Shown in pieces: positions 1-6,843 of a DNA stretch of 14,291 nt. The stretch comes from Candidatus Bathyarchaeota archaeon (GTDB taxonomy: Archaea > Thermoproteota > Bathyarchaeia > TCS64): NCBI GenBank assembly GCA_002726865.1, contig PBSW01000075.1, forward strand, positions 1 through 14,291. The letters are read 5' to 3'. The position numbers and the translations under genes were made by a program. The first letter of the stretch is position 1. Each line of letters starts with the position of its first letter. Under the pieces are notes generated by a model. The model saw nothing but the letters and a program-made list of their open reading frames with translations, ran no database searches and was not told the origin of the DNA.

Positions 1-1
1 T

Positions 2-904
2 GAAGCAGGTTTTAGTGGACATGGATTCTTTGCTAAGAATGTAAAGGAAGTAAGAAAGGTAGATGAGCATACCCTCGAAATGGTGCTTAACGACATATAT
101 ACGTCTGCCATATATCGTCTGGCTACACGAGTAATGCTTCCAGAGCACATCTTGGGGGATGTAAGTCCATCTGAACTTAAAACACACGGGTTCAACAAGG
201 AACCTATTGGTACCGGACCATGGAAAGTTGCTAAATGGGTTGATGATGAATACATCCAATACGAGCGATTTGATGGTTACTGGCGAGGGACTCCTAAACT
301 AGACAGTATAAAATTCAGAGTAATGCCTGACAAAGCAACAGGAATAGCAGCTTTACAAGCTGGAGAAATCCAGTGTATATTCCAACAAATTTACCGTACT
401 GCCTTGATTCAAAACTTTGAGACACTTGAAAAAAATCCGGATGTAAAATTGATAGAGTATCCACCTACTGGAACTAATTATGCAATCATTAACTTAGAAC
501 ACCCAAATCTGAACAATAAATTCGTAAGACAAGCAATGGCCCAAGCCATTGATTACGAAGGAATAGTTGAGGGTGTCTACAATGGTCATGCATCAAGAAC
601 ATCGCAGTGGTATTCCAAGTTAATGGAGGGTTATTTCAACCCCGACTTGGAATGGAAATATGATATTCCAGCAGCTAAAGAAAAAATGGAAATGGCAGGC
701 TACAAGTACACTTGGCTAGAGGCACCAACGGAAGTTACAAAAACAGTTACAAAAGAAGTCAAAGTACCTGGAGAAACAGTTACAGTACCTGGAGAAACAG
801 TCATAGTGAAACAAACTGACACTATACAACTAATTGCTAGTATAGTGGCCGGAGCCGTCATAGGCGGACTTGTCGTAAAATTTGCCTTTAAAAAAGAAAC
901 CTAA
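2..904 (+). CDS. Solute-binding protein of a peptide ABC transporter (SBP family 5), 3' part, with C-terminal membrane anchor
   Basis: The reading frame is open from the window edge, so the start lies upstream; 300 residues are visible. The body resembles family 5 extracellular solute-binding proteins (DppA/OppA type): a lead-in like FFAKNVKEVRKVDEHTLEMVL, the PIGTGPWKV segment (visible residues about 68-76), the YERFDGYWRGTPKLDSIKF segment, and the FVRQAMAQAIDYEGIVEGVY helix near 174-193. Such proteins bind oligopeptides or nickel outside the cell and deliver them to the ABC permease. After the NPDLEWKYDIPAAKEKMEMAGY segment (to about 234), where family members normally continue for well over 100 residues, this protein passes straight into a Thr/Val/Glu-rich stalk (about 239-275, with VPGETV repeats), a hydrophobic helix (about 277-296) and a short KKET tail. 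The tail suits C-terminal tethering to an archaeal membrane. No permease or ATPase genes follow. Family assignment is firm; substrate is unknown. Confidence 0.85.
   Translation, partial: EAGFSGHGFFAKNVKEVRKVDEHTLEMVLNDIYTSAIYRLATRVMLPEHILGDVSPSELKTHGFNKEPIGTGPWKVAKWVDDEYIQYERFDGYWRGTPKLDSIKFRVMPDKATGIAALQAGEIQCIFQQIYRTALIQNFETLEKNPDVKLIEYPPTGTNYAIINLEHPNLNNKFVRQAMAQAIDYEGIVEGVYNGHASRTSQWYSKLMEGYFNPDLEWKYDIPAAKEKMEMAGYKYTWLEAPTEVTKTVTKEVKVPGETVTVPGETVIVKQTDTIQLIASIVAGAVIGGLVVKFAFKKET
764..801 (+). repeat. Tandem 21-base repeat coding for the VPGETV stalk units
   Basis: The 17-base string GTACCTGGAGAAACAGT occurs at 764-780 and again at 785-801, a spacing of 21 bases, so the two copies encode successive VPGETVT and VPGETVI heptads. 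They sit in the stalk between the ligand-binding body and the membrane anchor of the binding protein. Expansion or contraction of such units would change stalk length (inference). Confidence 0.8.
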
Positions 905-917
905 TAAATCCTCCTCG

Positions 918-930
918 TTTTCTTTTTTTT
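918..930 (+). terminator. T-rich terminator after the binding protein gene
   Basis: A T-rich run (three T, TC, then eight T) begins 13 bases after the stop codon, with no obvious stem before it. Archaeal RNA polymerase commonly terminates at such U-tracts without a hairpin. It implies that the next gene is separately transcribed. Confidence 0.55.
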
Positions 931-1132
931 ATCCCTTGATTGTTAATGTTGCATCTATAACTGGTTTTTCGAGTTTCTACGTGTTATCATCTAAGATTTG
1001 TAAAAATAAACTGTATCATGAGGTCAAAAAACTAGATTGAATATTTCGTTAAAAGTGCCTGGTGGGTCGGGAGCTATCTTCAGAGCTTTTTATCTTGGGA
1101 GAACTGTATCCATTTGCAGGAGCATAAAATTG

Positions 1133-1369
1133 ATGCAAACCGATTCAGCTAGGAAATATTTAGCAATTATAATTCTTCTTTTTACATACCTTATTTTACC
1201 AATTTTATCAATGTTGTTGATAATATTCTTTTTTTATGTAATGCATCAGTGGATCAGCATGTTTCCATCTATTAACCTTAATGATGTCGTAATCAATCTC
1301 TTTCTTACCATACTTCTATTTTCATTTTTATATCTTTTCAGAAAATTAATTCTTTGGCTTAGAGATTAA
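1133..1369 (+). CDS. Small two-helix membrane protein, unknown function
   Basis: The frame encodes 78 residues from ATG 1133. A longer version from TTG 1037 is possible, but its first 32 residues look non-coding, and ATG 1133 has AGGAG at 1118-1122, 10 bases upstream. Two strongly hydrophobic segments are visible: residues about 9-36 (YLAIIILLFTYLILPIL, continuing into MLLIIFFFYVM) and about 52-70 (VVINLFLTILLFSFLYLF), joined by a short polar loop and ending in a basic RKLILWLRD tail. I do not recognise a family. The stop codon lies inside or just before the likely promoter of the next gene. Very T-rich codons match the surrounding AT-rich block. It is probably a real small membrane protein, though low-complexity AT-rich DNA can mimic one. 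Confidence 0.5.
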   Translation: MQTDSARKYLAIIILLFTYLILPILSMLLIIFFFYVMHQWISMFPSINLNDVVINLFLTILLFSFLYLFRKLILWLRD

Positions 1370-1376
1370 ATACTTA
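1366..1376 (+). promoter_or_regulatory. TATA-like box before the D-aminoacylase gene
   Basis: The AT-rich stretch ATTAAATACTT lies about 30 bases before ATG 1403. At the usual archaeal distance of about 25 bases this places transcription start a few bases before the ATG, giving a nearly leaderless mRNA. No Shine-Dalgarno sequence is seen before that ATG. Confidence 0.45.
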
Positions 1377-1402
1377 AGGACAAATGGTACATATATCTAA
1401 CC

Positions 1403-3004
1403 ATGTATGACCTCATAATAAAAGACTCGAAAATTCTCGATGGAACCGGTATCCCAAGTTTTAGAGCAGACATTGGGATAAAAGGAGAAAAAATTGTTGA
1501 GGTATCCAAGGCTCAATTATCTGAAGAGTCTGAAACAATCATTGATGGCAACGGATTATTTGCCGCTCCAGGTTTTGTAGATATGCATACTCATGCAGAT
1601 ATCTCTATATTTACGAATCCACTTGGGAAAAGCCTCATAATGCAAGGAGTGACACTTGTGTTGACTGGAAATTGTGGTTCAAGCCCTGCACCGCTTGACG
1701 ATGATATTAAAAAAGGATGGCTTTTGAGAGGTGGTGGATATAAACCTGATTGGGATGATTTTCCTGGATATCTGGATGCAATTGAACGTGCAAAATTTAG
1801 TTCAAATATAGCCACTCAAATTGGACACAACTCCATAAGAGCTTATGTTATGGGAGAATACGCTGCTCATGCATCAAATAAAACTGAGTTAGATGAAATG
1901 TCAGAAATACTGGAAGTTGCAATGGATGCAGGGGCCATAGGTTTTTCATCTGGTCTAATGTATAGGCCTGGTATTTGGTCTGAAACAGAGGAATTAATTG
2001 AGTTATGCAAGGTCGTGGAGAAAAGTGGTGGCGTTTATACATCCCACATGCGTGGTGAAGCTAATGAAGTTTTACAATCAGTTTCTGAGCTAGTGAAAAT
2101 CACTGAAGAATCAGGAGTTTCCGCACATATAGGTCATCACAGGGCCGAATGCCGAGTTAATTGGGGCTTGATTAAACATACTCTGGGAATGATGATGCAG
2201 GCTAATCTCAAAGGTTGCAATATTACGTGTGATTTTTTTCCTTATGAAGCATGTGGTGTGGGTGGTGGAATACCATTACCAAGATGGGCAAGTCCGCTAT
2301 ATATGCCTAAGAAAGATGCAGAAAAAATGATACATGACTCTCAAACCCGTGAAAAAATAAAGGATGAAATAAGAAAAGGAACTGAACTTGGACCGGACAA
2401 ACGGTCTTATGAACCAATAGATAGTACGGATGATGTCGTAATCACAATTTACCCAGATGAACCCGAACTTCAGGGTAAAACAGTCACAGAGTTATCAAGA
2501 ATTAAAGGTTATACCGATCCTTTGGATTTTTTTTTATATACTGTTACTAGTGACAAACCCTTTGGTGTGGTGGCTTTCAATGTATGGGAGAAAGATCTTG
2601 ACAAATTAGTAAAATCTCCGTTAGCTATGATTGGTACTGATTCAGGCTTTGTCGATAATATTGGTGTTCCCAATAGACATCCCAGAGCTTATGGTTCTTA
2701 TCCAAAGATTCTTGGAGAATATGTCCGAGAAAAAAAACTTATTTCTTGGGAGGAAGCAGTGATGAAATTTAGTACAAGGCCACACTCAAAGCTTGGGATC
2801 AAGGATAGAGGAGTTATTAGGCCCGGGTTCTTTGCGGATTTGGTGTTTTTTAACCCAGATACCGTTGGTACAAAAGTGGATTATTCAGGAGTAGCAAGGT
2901 ATCCTATAGGCATTGAACACGTGGTTATTAATGGACAATTAGTTGTGGAAAACTCAATACATACTGGAAAGAAATCCGGAAAACTCATAAGAAAACTGGG
3001 TTAA
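1403..3004 (+). CDS. N-acyl-D-amino-acid deacylase (D-aminoacylase), amidohydrolase superfamily
   Basis: The product has 533 residues, normal for this family (about 480-540). It should hydrolyse N-acyl-D-amino acids to a D-amino acid and a fatty or acetic acid, in the cytoplasm (no signal peptide). Visible signatures in order: N-terminal beta-sandwich strands (1-60), metal-binding HTHAD (H62, H64), GNCGSSPAP with C91, the bridging metal-ligand cysteine typical of D-aminoacylases, GHNSIR (141-146), SSGLMYRPG (182-190), SHMRGE (H215), AHIGHHRAE (H242/H245), FPYEACG (279-285, usually YPY in relatives), IGTDSG with D413, and HPRAYGSYPKILGEYV (426-441). The closing RPGFFADLVFFNPDTV segment is the standard C-terminal sandwich of dihydroorotase-like enzymes. 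ATG 1403 fits the MYDLIIKDSKILDGTG start of relatives. Dihydroorotase or another cyclic amidase is less likely given the cysteine motif. Its codons are AT-rich. Confidence 0.88.
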   Translation: MYDLIIKDSKILDGTGIPSFRADIGIKGEKIVEVSKAQLSEESETIIDGNGLFAAPGFVDMHTHADISIFTNPLGKSLIMQGVTLVLTGNCGSSPAPLDDDIKKGWLLRGGGYKPDWDDFPGYLDAIERAKFSSNIATQIGHNSIRAYVMGEYAAHASNKTELDEMSEILEVAMDAGAIGFSSGLMYRPGIWSETEELIELCKVVEKSGGVYTSHMRGEANEVLQSVSELVKITEESGVSAHIGHHRAECRVNWGLIKHTLGMMMQANLKGCNITCDFFPYEACGVGGGIPLPRWASPLYMPKKDAEKMIHDSQTREKIKDEIRKGTELGPDKRSYEPIDSTDDVVITIYPDEPELQGKTVTELSRIKGYTDPLDFFLYTVTSDKPFGVVAFNVWEKDLDKLVKSPLAMIGTDSGFVDNIGVPNRHPRAYGSYPKILGEYVREKKLISWEEAVMKFSTRPHSKLGIKDRGVIRPGFFADLVFFNPDTVGTKVDYSGVARYPIGIEHVVINGQLVVENSIHTGKKSGKLIRKLG

Positions 3005-3051
3005 ACTACAAAAGCATTTATTTTTCTTTAATCGTTTTAATCTATCCTACG

Positions 3052-3483
3052 TTGAAACAATACAAGTTAGATTTAATCGGTGCATTACTTGTGTTGATAG
3101 GTTTAAGTGGATTACCCTGGTATATTATTAAAATCAGAGTGTCTCGGGATTTATGGTATAATTTTTCTTATTCTCCTTTTAAATTAATTATTGAAATGGG
3201 GGATGTTGTTGATGCTGATTTATTTTATAGATTTGATTCAACTATTATTGGCATTATCCTATTATTAATGTTGTTATTAAGATTAATTAAAACAGACATC
3301 TTAAAAATGAAATATTTAGCTCCATTAATCATGGGATTAATACTAATATTTTTTACATCATTTCTTCCTATACATGTAACAACAGCATCAAGGCTAGTTA
3401 TTGGGGATGGGGCTTATTTTATTCTCTTTGGATCTGCCCTACTAATCATATCAAGTATTATAAATCAACTTTATTCTCAATGA
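3052..3483 (+). CDS. Four-helix integral membrane protein, unknown function
   Basis: 143 residues from TTG 3052; an AT-rich box around 3012-3024 sits at the right distance for a short-leader transcript. Hydrophobic segments lie at about residues 8-26 (LIGALLVLIGLSGLPWYII), 63-79 (TIIGIILLLMLLLRLI), 87-103 (YLAPLIMGLILIFFTSF) and 120-137 (AYFILFGSALLIISSII). The loop between helices 1 and 2 (about 28-62) is the only sizeable soluble stretch and carries acidic residues EMGDVVDADLF. I do not recognise the family. It follows the D-aminoacylase by 47 bases on the same strand, so co-transcription is possible. Coding is supported by length and regular hydrophobicity. Confidence 0.65.
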   Translation: MKQYKLDLIGALLVLIGLSGLPWYIIKIRVSRDLWYNFSYSPFKLIIEMGDVVDADLFYRFDSTIIGIILLLMLLLRLIKTDILKMKYLAPLIMGLILIFFTSFLPIHVTTASRLVIGDGAYFILFGSALLIISSIINQLYSQ

Positions 3484-3486
3484 ATT

Positions 3487-3663
3487 TCATGATAAATAAC
3501 TTATTAAATATTCCGCGCACACTCTAGTGCTCTTATTTAAGTCTTCTAAATATTCTATCATCACTGTAATAGAAGTAGCCCATAATCTTCTTTTTAACTC
3601 AATGTTCCCCAAACGTTCTTTCTTACGTTCAAATAAAGTTACTGAAAAGATTCTGGCGGTCAA
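3487..3663 (-). CDS. Short helical protein, unknown, TTG start
   Basis: Reading the minus strand gives 58 residues from TTG (3661-3663) to TGA (3487-3489): MTARIFSVTLFERKKERLGN, then a helical stretch with IELKRRLWATSITVMIEYL and a C-terminal CAEYLISYL. The stop lies 3 bases beyond the stop of the convergent membrane protein gene. An AT-rich box (TCTAAATAGAATATC on the minus strand, about 3686-3700) stands about 25-30 bases before the TTG, which would give a leaderless message. Composition (amphipathic, basic) is protein-like, but there is no family match I can name and no ATG. It could also be the 3' remnant of a longer gene. Confidence 0.35.
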   Translation of the reverse strand: MTARIFSVTLFERKKERLGNIELKRRLWATSITVMIEYLEDLNKSTRVCAEYLISYLS

Positions 3664-3714
3664 TTCAACGGTAACAAAACTTCAATTTAGATATTCTATT
3701 TAGAAAAACTAATC

Positions 3715-3978
3715 GTGAAATTGGACAAACCTCCACAACCTGATGGCAAGAAAAGGGGGACTTTCAAGGAGGCAGACATAAAGGGGACACGGGCGACTGC
3801 CAACTTTAGGAGGCGGATCCCCCCTTTGGTGTTGGATCTGGAGAAGCTACTTTCCAAAGTAAGGACTGCTATGGTAGAGGAGTACGCCTATGTCTACAGT
3901 ATGAGAAGGGTGTACTGTGAAAAATCCCCCTTCTGTTCTGCCATTAGAGGCTTATATCTGATTAGAGGACAAGTCTAG
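3715..3978 (+). CDS. Unknown 87-residue protein upstream of the metallopeptidase
   Basis: The frame starts at GTG 3715; an AT-rich ATTTAGATATTC box lies about 25-30 bases upstream (about 3684-3695). The product is basic. Its first third is polar and probably disordered (PPQPDGKKRGTFKEADIKG). It is followed by RRRIPPLVLDLEKLLSKV and a segment with two cysteines, VYCEKSPFC (residues about 67-75). The gene ends 27 bases before the TTG of the metallopeptidase on the same strand, so the two are probably one transcript. G+C content is clearly higher than in the genes before it and like that of the metallopeptidase. I do not recognise it. It could be a partner or substrate of the peptidase, but nothing in the sequence shows that. 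Confidence 0.45.
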   Translation: MKLDKPPQPDGKKRGTFKEADIKGTRATANFRRRIPPLVLDLEKLLSKVRTAMVEEYAYVYSMRRVYCEKSPFCSAIRGLYLIRGQV

Positions 3979-3990
3979 TTTATACTGAAT

Positions 3991-3995
3991 GGAGG
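3991..3995 (+). promoter_or_regulatory. Shine-Dalgarno site that selects the TTG start at 4006
   Basis: GGAGG lies 10 bases before TTG 4006. This is one of the few clear ribosome binding sites in the window. It supports an internal cistron translated from a transcript shared with the preceding 87-residue ORF. Confidence 0.6.
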
Positions 3996-4005
3996 ACGTT
4001 TCTAA

Positions 4006-4383
4006 TTGATCCACTACTTCCCTGCTCCTGATGTAAAGAGGAGCATTGAGGAGATGGTGGGCCTCCTTAGGTTCGATCACATTGACTTGGGCAATATATA
4101 TTGCGTCAGAAGCAGAGGCTCTAAGGCGAAAAGTACTATTGCTAGGATCCACGGCAGGAGCAAGGTTTGGCAGGCTGTTGGTCTTGAGCCCTCATACGTT
4201 ATCGAGATAATAGCGGAGCGATTTGATAGACTATCTCCAGAGGATCAGGCTAGGATCTTGATCCACGAGCTTCTCCATATCCCCCACGGGTTTAAGGGAG
4301 GCTTTCGACATCACAAAGACTATGTCAACGACGAGACGGTCGATACCTGGTATAAGAGGTATTGCGAGAAGAAAGACGCTTAA
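4006..4383 (+). CDS. Small zinc metallopeptidase with HELLH motif (COG4900-like)
   Basis: 125 residues. The zinc-binding HELLH sits at about residues 88-92, followed by IPHGFKGGFRHH; the later histidines (about 102-103) are candidates for the third ligand. Upstream segments SRGSKAKSTIARIHGRSKVWQ (about 36-56) and YVIEIIAERFDRLSPEDQARILI (about 65-87) match the pattern I know from small archaeal predicted metallopeptidases (COG4900, 'putative phage metallopeptidase'). The substrate of these proteins is not established. There is no signal peptide or membrane helix, so it should act in the cytoplasm. TTG 4006 is chosen because of GGAGG at 3991-3995 and because IHYFPAPDVKRSIEEMV fits the usual N-terminus. 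It is preceded by an unknown 87-residue ORF and followed by T-rich tracts. Confidence 0.75.
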   Translation: MIHYFPAPDVKRSIEEMVGLLRFDHIDLGNIYCVRSRGSKAKSTIARIHGRSKVWQAVGLEPSYVIEIIAERFDRLSPEDQARILIHELLHIPHGFKGGFRHHKDYVNDETVDTWYKRYCEKKDA

Positions 4384-4932
4384 ACTTGTAGAGAAGCCCG
4401 TTTTCCATATCTGGATTGGTTTTTGTATTTTAGAGTAATACTGGTGTTTTTAACTATTTTTTTTAGACTAAATATTCTTTCCACTGGCATAACTCTACAC
4501 TTCTATTTTCCCACATCCAAGATGAGGACCTTAAAGGGGCCCGTGGAGGTTCATGATAACGCGCGGCTATCTTGAAGGAACCCATACTCCCTCGTCTGAA
4601 ACATGGAAATCCAGTCCCTCTGAAACGGTTCTATATAGGCCTTTATCCCAGCTCTCACGCTCATCATCAAGGGGTTCCCGTAGGTCATGTTAAAAAAAAT
4701 CTATTGTCTATCATGGGGAACTTGGTCCCCCCACTTGATCTCCTCGAGAACCATGCAAACTTTCTGAATGAGACATCAAAACGGATGAACCTTCTTATAG
4801 AACTAAAGTTAAATCATATACCCAGAAAAAGCTTAATCACACCTAGAACAGGCCAACCTTACAATGCACCCTATATTCTCAACAAGTTAGCCTCCAGTTC
4901 ATTAGTAAAATGTACTAACACGTAAGGGCGAT
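4384..4932. other. Largely gene-free stretch with a doubtful ORF and possible decayed coding sequence
   Basis: The first 110 bases are AT-rich terminator-like DNA. A plus-strand frame from TTG 4572 to TAA 4925 stays open for 117 codons, but it has no recognisable domain, no ribosome site and odd composition, so I do not call it a gene. On the minus strand a 45-codon frame runs from ATG 4688 to TGA 4551 (MTYGNPLMMSVRAGIKAY, then acidic and aromatic residues). That frame continues upstream through one in-frame stop into VLEEIKWGDQVPHDRQ-like sequence. This looks more protein-like and may be the remnant of a minus-strand gene. I cannot name its family. Confidence 0.4.
4457..4464 (+). terminator. 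T8 tract downstream of the metallopeptidase gene
   Basis: Eight consecutive T at 4457-4464, preceded by shorter T runs near 4421-4432 and 4446-4451, lie within 80 bases of the metallopeptidase stop. Such serial U-tracts are typical archaeal termination zones. Confidence 0.5.
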
Positions 4933-5883
4933 CTAGCTCTCTACGGAGCGCTTGATGATCTCATGGTTGATCTTGCCACATGTGAAGGAGGACCCAGTCT
5001 TGGAACTAGTCAAGGTCACCACAGCCGGCGCGAAGAGGGCCGGATCGATCTTGATGAAGTCGAAGTTGACCGCTTTGTAGATCTCATAGCTTGACTTTCC
5101 GTAGTCGCTGCAGTTGCTAGAGGGCGCGCTTAACGCGATCTCCTTGAGAACCTCCTCCTCCTCGTCAACTATATAGGTGGTTACCCCTCCATAAGTGAGG
5201 GCGTCCTCGGCCCGCCCCATAGCCTTCCCCTTATCTGGATGTACTGGCATGATTGGGGCGTAACCCGCCCCATACCGAACCTTCTTGAGGTCGAGGCCCA
5301 GAAGGTCTAGCCTGAAGAGCCCCGTCTCCACGATTCTCCCTGAAATCTGGACCATCCCCGCCATGGATGTCCCTGTCGTGAGGAGCATATAGACGTTCTC
5401 GGGCTTCACTTTACACGCCTCAGCAATGAAGTAGGCAGCCGAGTCCGGGGGCATTTCTTCTGTTTCTAAGACGATCACTGCGACGTCCGCCTCGTCTTGA
5501 TATTCGATTTTCCTGAACACCTTCTTTGGTTTCAAGGCAAGCGCCCGGGCGGGTCCTGAACCGTCGGCGGTGTATCCTTCCGGTTTTATCCGCCAACCCG
5601 CAAGCTGGGCCCCAAATAGGGCCACTGCAGGGTGATCCGTTGAGATGACTACCGTGGGCAGAGTGAGCCCCCCAAAATCAGCGTAGCCGAGCTCTGCAGT
5701 CCCAGCCCCCCCCATAGCTATCCTGGTCGTCATTAAACCGGCCTCATAGCCCCCGTGGGCCTTGATCCCAGTATCTATAACTGTCGCCCCGGATGGCAGC
5801 ATCTTGACTCCCACGCGATAGTACTCCGGGTTGGTCAGGATCTCCCTAATGAGCTCATAGGCCAGCTTGTTTATGCTTAGCAT
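4933..5883 (-). CDS. mch: Methenyl-tetrahydromethanopterin cyclohydrolase
   Basis: Mch reversibly hydrolyses N5,N10-methenyl-H4MPT to N5-formyl-H4MPT in the cytoplasm. It is a central step of the archaeal C1 pathway used for CO2 reduction or formyl oxidation. The 316 residues match the family length. Visible blocks typical of Mch: VKMLPSGATVIDTGIKAHGGYEAG near the N-terminus, GGLTLPTVVISTDHPAVALFGAQLAGW, GSGPARAL, TTGTSMAGMVQISGRIVETG, VRYGAGYAPIMPVHPDKGKAMGRAEDAL and TYGGVTTYIVD. The sequence looks full length and undamaged. A start at ATG 5901 would add MCSRKD, but family proteins start close to MLSINKLAYEL. A TATA box at 5910-5920 would put transcription start near 5890, downstream of 5901, so ATG 5883 is preferred. 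No other C1-pathway genes are adjacent. Confidence 0.95.
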   Translation of the reverse strand: MLSINKLAYELIREILTNPEYYRVGVKMLPSGATVIDTGIKAHGGYEAGLMTTRIAMGGAGTAELGYADFGGLTLPTVVISTDHPAVALFGAQLAGWRIKPEGYTADGSGPARALALKPKKVFRKIEYQDEADVAVIVLETEEMPPDSAAYFIAEACKVKPENVYMLLTTGTSMAGMVQISGRIVETGLFRLDLLGLDLKKVRYGAGYAPIMPVHPDKGKAMGRAEDALTYGGVTTYIVDEEEEVLKEIALSAPSSNCSDYGKSSYEIYKAVNFDFIKIDPALFAPAVVTLTSSKTGSSFTCGKINHEIIKRSVES

Positions 5884-5909
5884 ATCTTTTCGTGAACACA
5901 TTCTATGAT

Positions 5910-5920
5910 TCCTTTATATC
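5910..5920 (-). promoter_or_regulatory. TATA box of mch
   Basis: The minus strand reads GATATAAAGG at 5911-5920. Twenty-five bases downstream of its centre is about 5890, giving a leader of only a few bases for ATG 5883. This spacing argues against the earlier in-frame ATG at 5901. Confidence 0.55.
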
Positions 5921-6021
5921 CTTAGTGAGCAATTTCCACAATCGATTTATGGCGTTAAGGCAGGATCTCGCCATCGCGTACGCGTGGAGCCTTTACACAC
6001 ACTTCAGGGGTCTACTATCGA

Positions 6022-6720
6022 TCAAAGGATGATCCGGGCATCCACGACCATAGCGCCCTCTTCATAGACGAGAACAGGATTCATATCCAGTTCAGATATC
6101 TCGGGACAATCAACAAGCATCTCTGATGTTTTCAGCAGTATTTCGACGATGACCTTGGTGTCTGAGGGGGGCTTCCCCCGAACCCCTTCGAGGATCTTGT
6201 AAGCCTTGATCTTTTTCACCATCTCCTCAGCGTCTGACCGGACTATCGGAACGAGCCTGAAGCTGACGTCTTTCAAGATCTCGACGAAAATCCCTCCGAG
6301 CCCAAACATCAGGGTTGTGCCGAAGGTAGGGTCCTTGGTGGATCCGACGATGACCTCGGTCCCCCAAGGGGCCATCTTTTGGATCAGGATACCGGTAATC
6401 TCAGCCTCTGGAACGTAAGCTTTGATATTCTTCAGGATAGTCTTGTACCCCTGTCTGACCCCCATTTCGTCCTTAATGTCGATAAGGACACCACCGACAT
6501 CAGATTTGTGGATGACCTGGGGAGATACTATCTTGAGGACCACGGGAAAACCGAGTTTCTTGGCGGCATCAACGACGTCTTCCTCGGTCTCCCCGACAGT
6601 AATCTTGGTTACCGGGAGACCATAAAGGACACAAAGGTTCTTAGCCTCGTGCTCGAAGAGGAAATCCCTGCCCTCGGCCTCGGCGGTTTTGAAGATCTCG
6701 TTGACTGCTTTATCTCTCAT
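6022..6720 (-). CDS. ATP-grasp (beta) subunit of ADP-forming acetyl/acyl-CoA synthetase
   Basis: 232 residues, the length of separately encoded beta subunits (AcdB type). These enzymes convert acyl-CoA, ADP and phosphate to acid, CoA and ATP, the energy-yielding last step of peptide and sugar fermentation in archaea. Visible: the N-terminal helix with LFEHEAKNLCVLYGLPV (21-37), KLGFPVVLKIVSPQVIHKSDVGGV (55-78, phosphohistidine/ATP-grasp signature), QKMAPWGTEVIVGSTKDPTFG (114-134), MFGLGGIFVEILKDVSFRLVPI (138-159) and ELDMNPVLVYEEGAMVVDARI with E210, D212 and N214 for Mg-ATP binding. GGAGTG lies about 10 bases before ATG 6720, and an AT-rich box lies near 6765-6778. The alpha (CoA-binding) subunit is not in the window, so the partner must be encoded elsewhere. 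A distinct acyl substrate (aryl, branched) is possible. It lies upstream of mch on the same strand, separated by about 140 bases. Confidence 0.9.
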   Translation of the reverse strand: MRDKAVNEIFKTAEAEGRDFLFEHEAKNLCVLYGLPVTKITVGETEEDVVDAAKKLGFPVVLKIVSPQVIHKSDVGGVLIDIKDEMGVRQGYKTILKNIKAYVPEAEITGILIQKMAPWGTEVIVGSTKDPTFGTTLMFGLGGIFVEILKDVSFRLVPIVRSDAEEMVKKIKAYKILEGVRGKPPSDTKVIVEILLKTSEMLVDCPEISELDMNPVLVYEEGAMVVDARIIL

Positions 6721-6843
6721 CCTTGGACACTCCGAATTAGATCCTTACTGCATTAACCCGTGATTTTTAAAAATATCGTACGATTCCCCCGCGCGTTGAA
6801 TCTCGGAATATAATAAACATGTATATCTCTCGCCAGTTATGCA

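Noticed and set aside
1037..1132. TTG-initiated extension of the small membrane protein
   Set aside because: The extra 32 residues look non-coding, and a Shine-Dalgarno site is positioned for ATG 1133.
4572..4925. 117-codon plus-strand ORF as a gene
   Set aside because: TTG start, no ribosome site, no recognisable domain, erratic composition, and an equally plausible remnant on the other strand. Listed only within the gene-free region.
5884..5901. Earlier ATG of mch at 5901
   Set aside because: The extra MCSRKD is not family-like, and the TATA box position would put transcription start after this codon.
5975..5984. CGCGTACGCG palindrome between mch and the synthetase gene
   Set aside because: Short, and not placed at a recognisable promoter; likely chance.
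6206..6756. Plus-strand ORFs over the acyl-CoA synthetase gene
   Set aside because: They are antisense shadows of a gene with clear ATP-grasp motifs.
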